A stretch of DNA of 5,473 bases from Methanoregula sp. (GCA_013331015.1 DUHF01000143.1:1-5473); one strand, 5' to 3'. Positions 1 through 5,444 are shown, counted from the stretch's first letter. Translations and numbers: made by a program. The notes: a model not told the origin generated them from the letters alone.

Positions 1-285
1 GGCATAGCAGAAGAGTTCTAAAAAAAATTAGCGCACACATCCCATCTCATCATATCCACACAAGTTCTTTGGGGCAACAAAACCGGTAATCCCTGTTTTC
101 CTTTTTTTTATCCATTATGGATGGCAACAACCCTTTTTTAAAAGGAAACCTCTCCGTCAGGATGATGCTTGAGGAAAAGGTGGTTGTTCCGCAATCATCC
201 GTTTTCTTTTCCAGCCTTGGGCATTCCTGGCTCTGCAGCATGAGACCGGCCAATAACCCCGCCCGGGGGGGTGAAAAAAAGATCT
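1..285. other. Left-edge intergenic region, no convincing gene
   Basis: No reading frame here has a recognisable protein motif or a good ribosome binding site. The stretch is richer in A/T than the genes and holds homopolymer tracts: A8 at 20-27, T8 at 102-109 and T6 at 134-139. A short hairpin (110-114 with 118-122, loop TTA) follows the T8 tract. The octamer GGCAACAA occurs twice, at 73-80 and 123-130, one copy on each side of the hairpin. T8 on the plus strand could end a rightward transcript entering from outside the window, convergent with the leftward gene at 286-666. That is an inference from base composition only. Confidence 0.5.
272..283 (-). terminator. Oligo-T terminator after the DUF5658-like gene
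   Basis: On the minus strand seven consecutive T residues (280 down to 274) begin five bases after the TGA stop at 286-288. Archaeal RNA polymerase commonly terminates at such oligo-T tracts without a strong hairpin. A G/C-rich run follows (255-270 on the plus strand), but it lies downstream of the T tract rather than before it. The position right behind the stop codon makes this the natural end of the small membrane-protein transcript. Confidence 0.55.
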
Positions 286-666
286 TCAGTACCCGGCAAC
301 ATAAGGAACGAGCACAATCGTGTTGTTGACCAGTACAAGGATGTACAGCGCGATGATCGCGGCATAAAACCCGATGGTCGATCCCTTCACGTTCGCTTCA
401 GCGATGAGCGAGACGGTGATGATGAGGAGCAGGGTTGCAGCCTTGACCATGGTATGGATGAGCGGGGAAGTGACGATGCCGGCCATGGCCGGGTTCAGTT
501 CGATCCCGCCCAGCCAGAGGATGAGATGCGTTGAAACGATGTCAAGGATGAAGAGTGCGGCAAGGATGAGCGAGAAGTCCGCGATCCTCCGGTCGAAGTG
601 GAGGGTTGCCGGCAGGAGCGTGAAGTGTCCTGCTGGAGATCCGGCTCGCTGGACCTGTGCTGCCAT
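286..666 (-). CDS. Small three-helix membrane protein, DUF5658-like
   Basis: The product is 126 residues, counted from ATG 666. After a soluble N-terminus of about 28 residues come three predicted membrane helices: roughly 30-51, 70-89 and 99-121. At the end of helix 1 it carries D42-x-x-S45-T46, then G53-G54-x-E56-x-N58-P59. This D..ST / GG.E.NP pattern is what I associate with the uncharacterised DUF5658 family of short membrane proteins in archaea and bacteria. The third helix contains a paired Asn (N114-N115), also typical. Function is unknown. The frame stays open upstream to a TTG at 723 (145 residues), but a good TATA element lies inside that extension at 690-702, so a transcript would start near 670. 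I therefore prefer ATG 666, which implies a leaderless or nearly leaderless mRNA; no Shine-Dalgarno sequence precedes it. It stands alone behind its own promoter and terminator. The family assignment is from memory of the motif and is moderately sure. Confidence 0.8.
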   Translation of the reverse strand: MAAQVQRAGSPAGHFTLLPATLHFDRRIADFSLILAALFILDIVSTHLILWLGGIELNPAMAGIVTSPLIHTMVKAATLLLIITVSLIAEANVKGSTIGFYAAIIALYILVLVNNTIVLVPYVAGY

Positions 667-689
667 GAACACCCATGGCGCGGGGCCGC

Positions 690-702
690 ATATAATATTT
701 TG
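690..702 (-). promoter_or_regulatory. TATA box of the DUF5658-like gene
   Basis: Read on the minus strand this is CAAAATATTATAT, an A/T block in otherwise G/C-rich surroundings. Its centre, near 695, is about 29 bp before ATG 666, so transcription would begin around 669-671, only a few bases ahead of the start codon. This fits an archaeal TBP/TFB promoter with a leaderless transcript and argues against the longer TTG-started reading frame. Confidence 0.6.
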
Positions 703-749
703 TGTTGAGGATAATTTTTGCAAGGGCCTTAAATTAAGAATGAACCCTG

Positions 750-777
750 AATTTCACGTATTTTCCGAACAATTTCA
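750..777 (-). repeat. Direct repeat AATTTCA, 21-bp period, upstream of promoter
   Basis: AATTTCA occurs at 750-756 and again at 771-777 (TGAAATT on the minus strand). The start-to-start distance is 21 bp, close to two helical turns, so both copies face the same side of the DNA. They lie about 50-80 bp upstream of the TATA box of the 286-666 gene. A further imperfect palindrome, CTTAAATTAAG, sits between them and the TATA box at 728-738. These could be regulator or activator sites, but seven-base repeats in A/T-rich DNA can also arise by chance. Confidence 0.3.
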
Positions 778-860
778 AACAACCTCATATCCGGTATGAC
801 AACCAGAGTGGCGCGTGCTATCGCGGGATCCGGATGCACCAAGTGCCGCAACGGGATCAC

Positions 861-880
861 AAAAAAAACTCTTTAAAAAA
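861..880 (-). terminator. Tandem oligo-T tracts (T6 and T8)
   Basis: The minus strand has T6 at 880-875, a short spacer, then T8 at 868-861. Two closely spaced oligo-T tracts form a strong archaeal terminator. They are about 140 bases beyond the stop codon of the FmdE-like gene, which already has its own T6 at 1010-1005. They therefore either act as a backup terminator or end a separate small RNA read from the structured block at 919-951. Confidence 0.45.
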
Positions 881-1003
881 GGTAACAGAAATCGTAGATT
901 GTACTGCGATGGGGGCAACGGGCGCTCACCCCGTCATCGGGGCTCAGCCCGTGGAGGAGGACCTGCCGGAAATCCGGATCTGCACACGGAGATTCTGAAC
1001 CGG

Positions 1004-1012
1004 TAAAAAAGA
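1004..1012 (-). terminator. Oligo-T terminator after the FmdE-like gene
   Basis: Six T residues on the minus strand (1010 down to 1005) start seven bases after the TAA stop at 1017-1019. The position and composition fit an archaeal oligo-U terminator. With only six T residues it may be leaky, and a longer pair of T tracts follows at 880-861. Confidence 0.5.
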
Positions 1013-1016
1013 GAGA

Positions 1017-1715
1017 TTATTTTCTCCGGGAGGGGTGCGTTCCTTCCGCGCACGGGATGCAGAGGCACTTCCCGTCAACCGTCCGCGTCTTTGCGTCCGC
1101 AACCGACTCGCCGCAGCATGCGCAGGTGACCGATTTGAAGATCCTTGCCTTCTTTGGGGATTCCATCGTGATCTGCTCGATCTTCATGATCGTGTCCGCA
1201 GGAGCGTGGAGCACCTTCACCGTAGCCTTGTGCATCAGTTCGTGGAAGTGGTCCTCTTCCTGCTTTGATGCGGTTCCCGAGAAGACCTTTGCCCGGAGTG
1301 CATTCATCTCGTTCGTGCTCTCATCTTCGCCCCGGTTGAACGTGATCCTGACAGCCTTCCCGTCCTTCCGGTTGTAGAACGTGAACGCGTGTTTGCCATA
1401 GTCCCTGATGATGAGGTTGCCCTTGCCGGCCGTTGTCCCGGCAATCACCTGCACCGCGTCCACGCCGCAGGCATCGGTCTCGCAGATGGCGACAAGGTCC
1501 TCATCCTCCGGCCGGGTAACCCCGAGGGCTTCCATAGCAGCAGTTGCTGCGCGGTACCCGGATGCCATGCCCGGGCAGGAATGCCCATGGAACCGGACGC
1601 AGTCCTCGAACGTGATGGCGCGGGGGAGGTGGTGATCGTGGTCGTGCCCGTGGTCATGGTTGTGGCCGTGATCGTGGGAGTGGTCGTGTCCCTGGTCGTG
1701 TTTGTGATCGTGCAT
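1017..1715 (-). CDS. FmdE-family protein with His-rich N-terminus and zinc ribbon
   Basis: A 232-residue protein in three parts. Residues 1-29 are a His/Asp/Gly-rich head with 14 His, resembling the metal-storage heads of nickel or zinc chaperones. Residues about 33-185 form the FmdE domain, with hallmark F42-H-G-H-S-C47-P-G then G53-Y54-R55, and the second motif C78-E-T-D-A-C83-G-V-D86, followed by G-K-G-N-L. Residues 195-223 are a zinc ribbon with C198/C201 and C219/C222 pairs. FmdE was named for co-purification with molybdenum formylmethanofuran dehydrogenase, but many homologues lie outside that operon, as here, and their exact role is unsettled. The known fold binds zinc; a metal-handling or redox accessory function is an inference. 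ATG 1715 is supported by GAGG at 1724-1727, eight bases upstream. The gene has long gaps on both sides, so it is probably transcribed alone. It is unlikely to be a catalytic Fwd/Fmd subunit. Confidence 0.9.
   Translation of the reverse strand: MHDHKHDQGHDHSHDHGHNHDHGHDHDHHLPRAITFEDCVRFHGHSCPGMASGYRAATAAMEALGVTRPEDEDLVAICETDACGVDAVQVIAGTTAGKGNLIIRDYGKHAFTFYNRKDGKAVRITFNRGEDESTNEMNALRAKVFSGTASKQEEDHFHELMHKATVKVLHAPADTIMKIEQITMESPKKARIFKSVTCACCGESVADAKTRTVDGKCLCIPCAEGTHPSRRK
1629..1715 (-). repeat. Low-complexity His-codon repeat encoding the metal-binding head
   Basis: This is the 5' end of the FmdE-like gene, made of repeated CAC/CAT codons alternating with GAC/GAT and GGC/GGG. It encodes residues 1-29 with a basic H-D-H-G-H rhythm. 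Such tracts expand and contract easily by slippage, so the number of His residues probably varies between related strains. The opposite strand reads as a valine-rich false membrane segment. Confidence 0.85.
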
Positions 1716-1757
1716 GATAAATTCCTCAGGTACTCTTGACCTGCCGGGACATAATCG

Positions 1758-1768
1758 TTGATATTTGC
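1758..1768 (-). promoter_or_regulatory. Possible weak TATA box for the FmdE-like gene
   Basis: On the minus strand GCAAATATCAA places an AAATAT core at 1761-1766, about 48 bp before ATG 1715. A start near 1738 would leave a leader of roughly 22 bases, enough for the GAGG ribosome site at 1724-1727. The match to the TATA consensus is poor, and another A/T patch at 1850-1866 is an alternative for a longer leader. Confidence 0.3.
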
Positions 1769-1922
1769 CCGCCCGGCCGGGCCCCGGTAATGTTGCGATG
1801 CGAAAAGGAGCACGCCCGTTTTGCCGTCCCGGTTAATCCAGCCAAGAGAATTTTTACAAAAACTGCTCTGGAGAATCCCGTAGATGTGATGATGGGGGCA
1901 AACTTCCCCCATACCCCCATTA

Positions 1923-2020
1923 CGAGGCTTGCCGCCGCCCCGCGGCGGCTTCAATGAGCGGTATTCCTGGTACGGTAATTTTGCCCCGCCGTGCCCCGTG
2001 AGTAGCGCCTCGCGGCGGGG
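1923..2020. repeat. G/C-rich inverted-repeat cluster, possible RNA fold
   Basis: A perfect 8-bp G/C hairpin at 1931-1949 sits inside an outer pairing of 1923-1928 with 2007-2012. Immediately next to that last segment, 2013-2020 pairs with 1984-1991. The two long-range helices cross, so they would either be mutually exclusive or form a pseudoknot with coaxial stacking. GCCCCGCGGCGG (1937-1948) and GCCTCGCGGCGG (2007-2018) are also near-identical direct copies. This is more pairing potential than I expect by chance, but a mobile-repeat remnant is an alternative to an RNA. Confidence 0.35.
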
Positions 2021-2136
2021 GACCATCCCTTTGTCCAATACCCCCGATTTTCATCATTCGGGTGTGAACCGATATTGTTCATGCCCGTTTCTACAGAGCC
2101 TGCTTCGAATTTATTCCATCCAAAATCAGGAGATGA

Positions 2137-2146
2137 GTAAAAAGAG
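2137..2146 (-). terminator. Possible oligo-T terminator after the acyl-CoA synthetase
   Basis: The minus strand has T5 at 2143-2139, about 38 bases after the TGA stop at 2181-2183. It is short for an archaeal terminator, but it is the first T tract downstream of the gene. A nearby stem at 2043-2062 may contribute to 3' end formation. Confidence 0.3.
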
Positions 2147-2180
2147 TTAATGGAGCAGGTTTTTTCTTTCAATACCATCT

Positions 2181-4265
2181 TCACATCTTGTTATTGTTGA
2201 TCCCGCAGAGGTGACCCCGGTACTCTTTCCAGCAGATATGCCGGCAGACATTACCCACTGACCTGAATGCGTCCTCCAGTTCCGGGAAGTTGGGGATGTC
2301 AGCGTCCCGCAGGATCCGCAGGGGCGTCTTCATCGAGTCGCCGCCGATCATGCACCCGACCATCATCTTGTGCGTGCTCTTTGAGAATCGCACAACCTCG
2401 TTTGAGACCCGTATGGGGTCAGATATTGCAGAAGGTACCGCAATCACGAACGCGATGTCCCAGAGGTCCTGGTTCTTGATCATGATATCGAACGTCCGGG
2501 CAAACCGGTCTGCCGATGCATCGCCGACCATATCGATGGGGTTCCGCCGGTTCCAGTCAACCGGCAGGATGGCATCGAGTTCCCGTAAGATCGGTTCCGG
2601 GAACTCCACCATCTCGATCCCGTACCGCTCCGCATAGTCCGATGCAAGGACACCAAAACCGCCGGCATTGGTGATCACGATCGCCCGGATCCCTTTCGGG
2701 TATCCCTCGGACGACAGGAGCTGGGCAGTCTGGAACGCTTCCCGGATTGAACTCGCCGGGATGACCCCGGCCTGCCAGAAGCCGGCCATGTACACCTCGT
2801 GGCTGCCAGAAAGGGATCCTGTATGGGAGGCAGCAGCCATCTGGCCGATCCGGGATGCACCGGATTTGACGGCAACGATCGGTTTTTTGTCGGTGACGTT
2901 CTTTACTATCTCCATGAACCTCCGCCCGTTCCGGATCTCTTCCACGTACAGGATGATCGCCCGGGTATTGGGATCCTCCCCGGCATAGGTGCAGAAGTCC
3001 TCAAACGAGAGATCGGCCTGGTTGCCGACACTGATGATCGCCGAGAACCCGATCTCTTCAGGCAGGCTCCAGTCAACAATGGTCGTGATGATGGCGCCGC
3101 TCTGGGAGATGAACGCGATCCGGCCGGGCTTTGGCGAGACCGGATCGAACGTGGTGTTGATGTTCTGGTTCGGGAGCATGAGCCCAAGGCAGTTCGGCCC
3201 GATGATGCGGGTGCCGTACTGCGCGGAGATGGAGAGGAGTTCTGCCTCAAGGAGCGCTCCCTCTTTTCCGCTCTCGCGGAACCCGCTTGAGATGATCACG
3301 ACCAGCGGAATTCCCCTCTTTCCGCATTCGCGCATGACCCCCGGCACCAGTCTTGCCGGAAGCACGATCACGGCAAGATCGACCGGCCCCGGAATGGCGG
3401 CAATGTCCGGAAATACGTCCCGGCCTAAGATCTTCTGGTGTTTCGGGTTGACCGGGTACACCTTTCCCGAAAAGGAGAGGAGATTCCGGAGGATGGCATA
3501 CCCGACCTTGGACGGCTCCGGGGAGGCACCGATAACCGCAATGGAATTCACGCTGAGCAGTTGTGCGGGGAGGGGACGGGCAGGGGCCATGGCAACAACA
3601 AGACGATCCTCATCAACGTAACACCGGGCGTCCACAACACAGGCTCCCTTCTCGTACAGGAAGACCGGATTGATGTCGAACTCTACCAGCTCGTCATGCT
3701 CAAGGAAGAAGCGGCTGATCGTATCGATGAGCGTGATGAGGGTCTCCCGGTCCCGGGCCGGCTCGTTCCGGTACCCTTCGATGAGGCGGTTGCCCTTGAG
3801 TTCGGCCAGCATGGCTTCAATGTCATCCCGCCGGACCGGGAGGATCCGGATCGAGACGTCCCGGATAAGCTCGACCAGCGTGCCTCCCATGCCGACCGTG
3901 ATGATCTTGCCAAACGTGGGATCGACCCGGCCGCCAATGAGGATCTCAAGACCTTTTGTGAGTTGCCGGATTACGATGATGCCCTCGATGACCGCTTCGC
4001 TGTTGTATGCCTTCACGCGGGCAAGGATGGTCTCGTATGCCTGCTTCACTTCATCAGCCGAGTTGAGGTTTGTCACAACCCCGCCGGCATCGCTCTTGTG
4101 GACTACCTGCGGGGAGACGATCTTCAGGACAACGGGGAACCCGATAGCCGTTGCAGCAGAGACCGCCTCACTGGCACAACGGGCGATGGCGTAGCGGGGT
4201 ACGGGAACCCCGGCGGTTGACAATAATGCATACCCTTCGGCTTCAGAAATGAGTCTTTTTGTCAT
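2181..4265 (-). CDS. Acyl-CoA synthetase (ADP-forming), fused beta-alpha
   Basis: A 694-residue ligase interconverting acyl-CoA + ADP + Pi and acid + CoA + ATP (acetate:CoA ligase, ADP-forming, family). Residues 1-225 are the ATP-grasp (beta) part, with S51-P-x-V-V-H56-K-S-D-A-G-G, the glycine motif G125-M-G-G and D197-I-N-P. Residues about 236-330 are the CoA-binding Rossmann domain (A243-V-I-G-A, then Y270-P-V-N-P). Residues 345-480 form a succinyl-CoA-ligase-like domain with I355-G-P-N-C-L-G, I386-S-Q-S-G-A and V413-G-N-Q. E442 and H481 (in S480-H-T-G-S-L-S-G) match the catalytic Glu and phosphorylated His of Pyrococcus ACD alpha; both keep the same spacing as I remember it there. H56 matches the second phospho-His of the beta subunit. 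The enzyme therefore looks active. The acid substrate cannot be read from sequence. No GNAT domain is present, so it is not a Pat-type acetyltransferase. Beta-before-alpha order differs from the commoner alpha-beta fusions. ATG 4265 has its own TATA box upstream. Confidence 0.93.
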   Translation of the reverse strand: MTKRLISEAEGYALLSTAGVPVPRYAIARCASEAVSAATAIGFPVVLKIVSPQVVHKSDAGGVVTNLNSADEVKQAYETILARVKAYNSEAVIEGIIVIRQLTKGLEILIGGRVDPTFGKIITVGMGGTLVELIRDVSIRILPVRRDDIEAMLAELKGNRLIEGYRNEPARDRETLITLIDTISRFFLEHDELVEFDINPVFLYEKGACVVDARCYVDEDRLVVAMAPARPLPAQLLSVNSIAVIGASPEPSKVGYAILRNLLSFSGKVYPVNPKHQKILGRDVFPDIAAIPGPVDLAVIVLPARLVPGVMRECGKRGIPLVVIISSGFRESGKEGALLEAELLSISAQYGTRIIGPNCLGLMLPNQNINTTFDPVSPKPGRIAFISQSGAIITTIVDWSLPEEIGFSAIISVGNQADLSFEDFCTYAGEDPNTRAIILYVEEIRNGRRFMEIVKNVTDKKPIVAVKSGASRIGQMAAASHTGSLSGSHEVYMAGFWQAGVIPASSIREAFQTAQLLSSEGYPKGIRAIVITNAGGFGVLASDYAERYGIEMVEFPEPILRELDAILPVDWNRRNPIDMVGDASADRFARTFDIMIKNQDLWDIAFVIAVPSAISDPIRVSNEVVRFSKSTHKMMVGCMIGGDSMKTPLRILRDADIPNFPELEDAFRSVGNVCRHICWKEYRGHLCGINNNKM

Positions 4266-4269
4266 GCAT

Positions 4270-4283
4270 CCCCCTGCTTCACC
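4270..4283 (-). promoter_or_regulatory. Candidate ribosome binding sites for the synthetase
   Basis: Two purine motifs precede ATG 4265. GGTGA (4283-4279) matches the archaeal anti-Shine-Dalgarno best but is 13 bases away and may fall at the very start of the predicted transcript. GGGGG (4274-4270) is only four bases away. A second, out-of-frame ATG at 4269-4267 lies just ahead of the chosen start. The frame itself is fixed by the N-terminal ATP-grasp homology, which begins within a few residues of ATG 4265. Confidence 0.35.
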
Positions 4284-4301
4284 TTCTTGTTCAAACGGGA
4301 G

Positions 4302-4312
4302 GCTTATATGTA
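4302..4312 (-). promoter_or_regulatory. TATA box of the acyl-CoA synthetase gene
   Basis: The minus strand reads AATACATATAAG across this site, with the core CATATAAG at 4303-4310. It is centred about 41 bp before ATG 4265, giving an expected start near 4280 and a leader of about 15 bases. It lies in the 66-bp gap after the GCS2-like gene, so the synthetase can be transcribed independently of it. Confidence 0.5.
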
Positions 4313-4331
4313 TTGCGGCAGGGTGATGCAG

Positions 4332-5444
4332 TTACGGGCGGGAATACGGCCGGTTGTTTCGCAAACAGCCGGCAAGGTCCTGGAGGATTGGTAAAAGTTC
4401 CCCCTCATCCCGGATCCGCATTGTCATCTGTTCAGCAAGGCTGCCCGCAATAATCCGGTCATGAATGAGGGGGAGGTAGTGCAACTCGTCCTCAGTTGCA
4501 TGCCGGAGTGCATACCCGTATAACCGTTCAAGATCCGGCCTGATCTCTTCAGTCCCGCTCCGGATAACGGTTTTGGTAAGGTCAAGCAGGGCATCCCGGT
4601 CGGTTGCTACCGGGAGCATGCGGCACCGGAGGAGGGCGCGGACAAATGCACAGACTGCCATGTCGGAGCAGATGGACTCCTGCTCGTCAAGTGCCTTGAT
4701 CTCAAGGCACTTCCGGGAGAACCTGATGATAAGGCCGCCTGAGTTCACCCACTCCTCGCAGAGTATGGCCGCATCACGGGCACGGAGATTCCGGTACACC
4801 TCTTCCTGCATGGCCCGGTACTCAGCAACGGTCCGGATCTTTTCAGGAATGATGTCATTGCAGATGAGCGGGATCTCTTTCTGGTTAGAGTGGTAGAAGA
4901 GGAGCCGGTTGTCGCAGGAACCGGTCAGCCGTCCCTCGACAACGGGTGAGGAAGCCGTGACGGCAACCAGGTACGGGATGAGGCAGCGGATACGGTTGTA
5001 GAGCGCAACCAGTTCCCGGTCGTTTTTGTAGGACAGGTTGATTTGGAGCGCCTGGATGTTCAGCCACCCGTGCTGGCGGATATTGAAGAGCCGGTCATAG
5101 GCGGCATAATACTCGCTCTCGTCATGATCCCAGACCGGGATCGCATCCGGGCAGGCTGTCGGGTGCATGCCCAGCCCGAGCAGGGTGTACTGGTCTTTAA
5201 AGATGTGGTTGAACTTGTTCAGCCCCCGGACCAGCCCGGTTTCAAGCGACACAAGATCTTCAGCAGGGGAGCGGGGGACCAGTTCAATGACCGTCTTCTG
5301 GAGCTCTTTTCCCAGTTTCACGTCCCCAAAAAGGATCTCGCTTTCGTTCCTGCCGCAGATGGCACGGAGGATCCGGTCGGAGACCGGCAGGGGAGTGAAC
5401 CGGGAATCATTGATAGAGAACTCGTGCTCGGTGCCGATGGTCAT
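4332..5444 (-). CDS. GCS2 / YbdK-like carboxylate-amine ligase
   Basis: A 370-residue protein of normal length for the glutamate-cysteine ligase type 2 (GCS2, YbdK) family, which joins a carboxylate to an amine using ATP. Family landmarks appear in order: G4-T-E6-H-E8-F at the N-terminus (family G-x-E-x-E, Mg/ATP binding); K50-T-V-I-E54-L (family VEL); G90-L-G-M-H94-P; A164-S-S-P-V-V-E170-G with T174-G-S-C-D-N-R180; and C246-L-E248-I-K-A-L-D253. The usual His-Val-His-Val segment is replaced by L133-Q-I-N-L-S-Y, so substrate chemistry may differ from true gamma-glutamylcysteine synthesis. A soluble cytoplasmic enzyme is expected. ATG 5444 overlaps the TGA of an upstream gene (ATGA) and has GAGG 11 bases before it; the frame is also open to the window edge, so a longer N-terminus cannot be excluded, though the G-x-E-x-E motif normally lies near the start. 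No oligo-T tract follows the stop, so read-through towards the synthetase is possible. Confidence 0.85.
   Translation of the reverse strand: MTIGTEHEFSINDSRFTPLPVSDRILRAICGRNESEILFGDVKLGKELQKTVIELVPRSPAEDLVSLETGLVRGLNKFNHIFKDQYTLLGLGMHPTACPDAIPVWDHDESEYYAAYDRLFNIRQHGWLNIQALQINLSYKNDRELVALYNRIRCLIPYLVAVTASSPVVEGRLTGSCDNRLLFYHSNQKEIPLICNDIIPEKIRTVAEYRAMQEEVYRNLRARDAAILCEEWVNSGGLIIRFSRKCLEIKALDEQESICSDMAVCAFVRALLRCRMLPVATDRDALLDLTKTVIRSGTEEIRPDLERLYGYALRHATEDELHYLPLIHDRIIAGSLAEQMTMRIRDEGELLPILQDLAGCLRNNRPYSRP

Larger units (their letters stand above)
860..1012 (-). ncRNA. Candidate structured RNA or long 3' UTR
   Basis: Between the FmdE-like gene and the next promoter lies a structured block. 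Segments 919-923 and 947-951 pair (5 bp), and 929-933 and 938-942 pair (5 bp, tetraloop 934-937). The internal loop between them, read on the minus strand, has UGAG opposite UGAG plus one extra C. That geometry allows tandem sheared G-A pairs, a feature of kink-turn-like and L7Ae-binding RNAs. About 40 bases further on the minus strand come T6 (880-875) and T8 (868-861), good terminators for a leftward RNA. A second small hairpin, CCGG/CCGG, is at 968-979. A weak A/T block at 1016-1023 could drive it, or it may be the FmdE-like gene's 3' UTR. On the plus strand TTTAAAAA at 872-879 could be a TATA box instead, so the strand is not certain. I do not recognise a known RNA family. Confidence 0.3.
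1716..2180. other. 465-bp intergenic region with strong inverted repeats
   Basis: No convincing gene is present between the synthetase stop and the FmdE-like start. It holds at least four stem-forming inverted repeats. These are 1892-1898 with 1906-1912 (7 bp, loop 7), 1931-1938 with 1942-1949 (8 bp, all G/C, loop CCC), 1984-1991 with 2013-2020 (8 bp, G/C only), and 2043-2047 with 2058-2062 (5 bp). In addition CGAGGC at 1923-1928 can pair with GCCTCG at 2007-2012. The right part carries an oligo-T tract for the synthetase, and the left part should contain the promoter of the FmdE-like gene. The small frames inside it have odd composition and no motif. Confidence 0.6.

Noticed and set aside
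50..329. Short frames on both strands at the left edge (minus 50-253, plus 117-329)
   Set aside because: Neither has a motif or a good ribosome site. The plus-strand frame runs into the 3' end of the DUF5658-like gene, and both contain codons made from homopolymer tracts.
374..799. Plus-strand 141-residue frame
   Set aside because: It is antisense to the DUF5658-like gene, which has membrane helices, a family motif, a promoter and a terminator. The antisense product is rich in Met, Ser and Arg without a motif.
860..960. Box C/D or H/ACA guide RNA in the structured block
   Set aside because: CTGA and GATGA are present on the minus strand, but the flanking C and D boxes, or a lower stem before an ACA, are missing at the required spacing.
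985..1003. Segment resembling a tRNA T-arm (minus strand GGTTCAGAATCTCC)
   Set aside because: No acceptor, D-arm or anticodon arm can be fitted around it at tRNA spacing.
815..1006. Plus-strand 63-residue GTG-started frame
   Set aside because: The product is Arg/Gly-rich low complexity, has no ribosome site, and covers the inverted repeats that look like RNA structure.
1389..1739. Plus-strand 116-residue frame with a long valine-rich stretch resembling a membrane segment
   Set aside because: It is the reverse complement of the His/Asp codon repeat in the FmdE-like gene (CAC/GAC read backwards gives GTG/GTC). The gene on the other strand has clear family motifs.
1726..1920. Minus-strand 64-residue frame ahead of the FmdE-like gene
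   Set aside because: It starts inside a G-rich hairpin, has no ribosome site and no family resemblance, and would place its stop just before the GAGG of the next gene by chance.
1951..2184. Minus-strand 77-residue frame starting with a GTGA overlap on the synthetase stop
   Set aside because: The overlap looks like coupling, but the translation has no recognisable motif, an erratic composition, and runs through the G/C-rich inverted repeats. It is more likely chance.
2799..4220. Long frames on the plus strand and other minus frames within the synthetase
   Set aside because: They are shadows of a G/C-rich coding sequence. The 694-residue frame has continuous, correctly ordered catalytic motifs.
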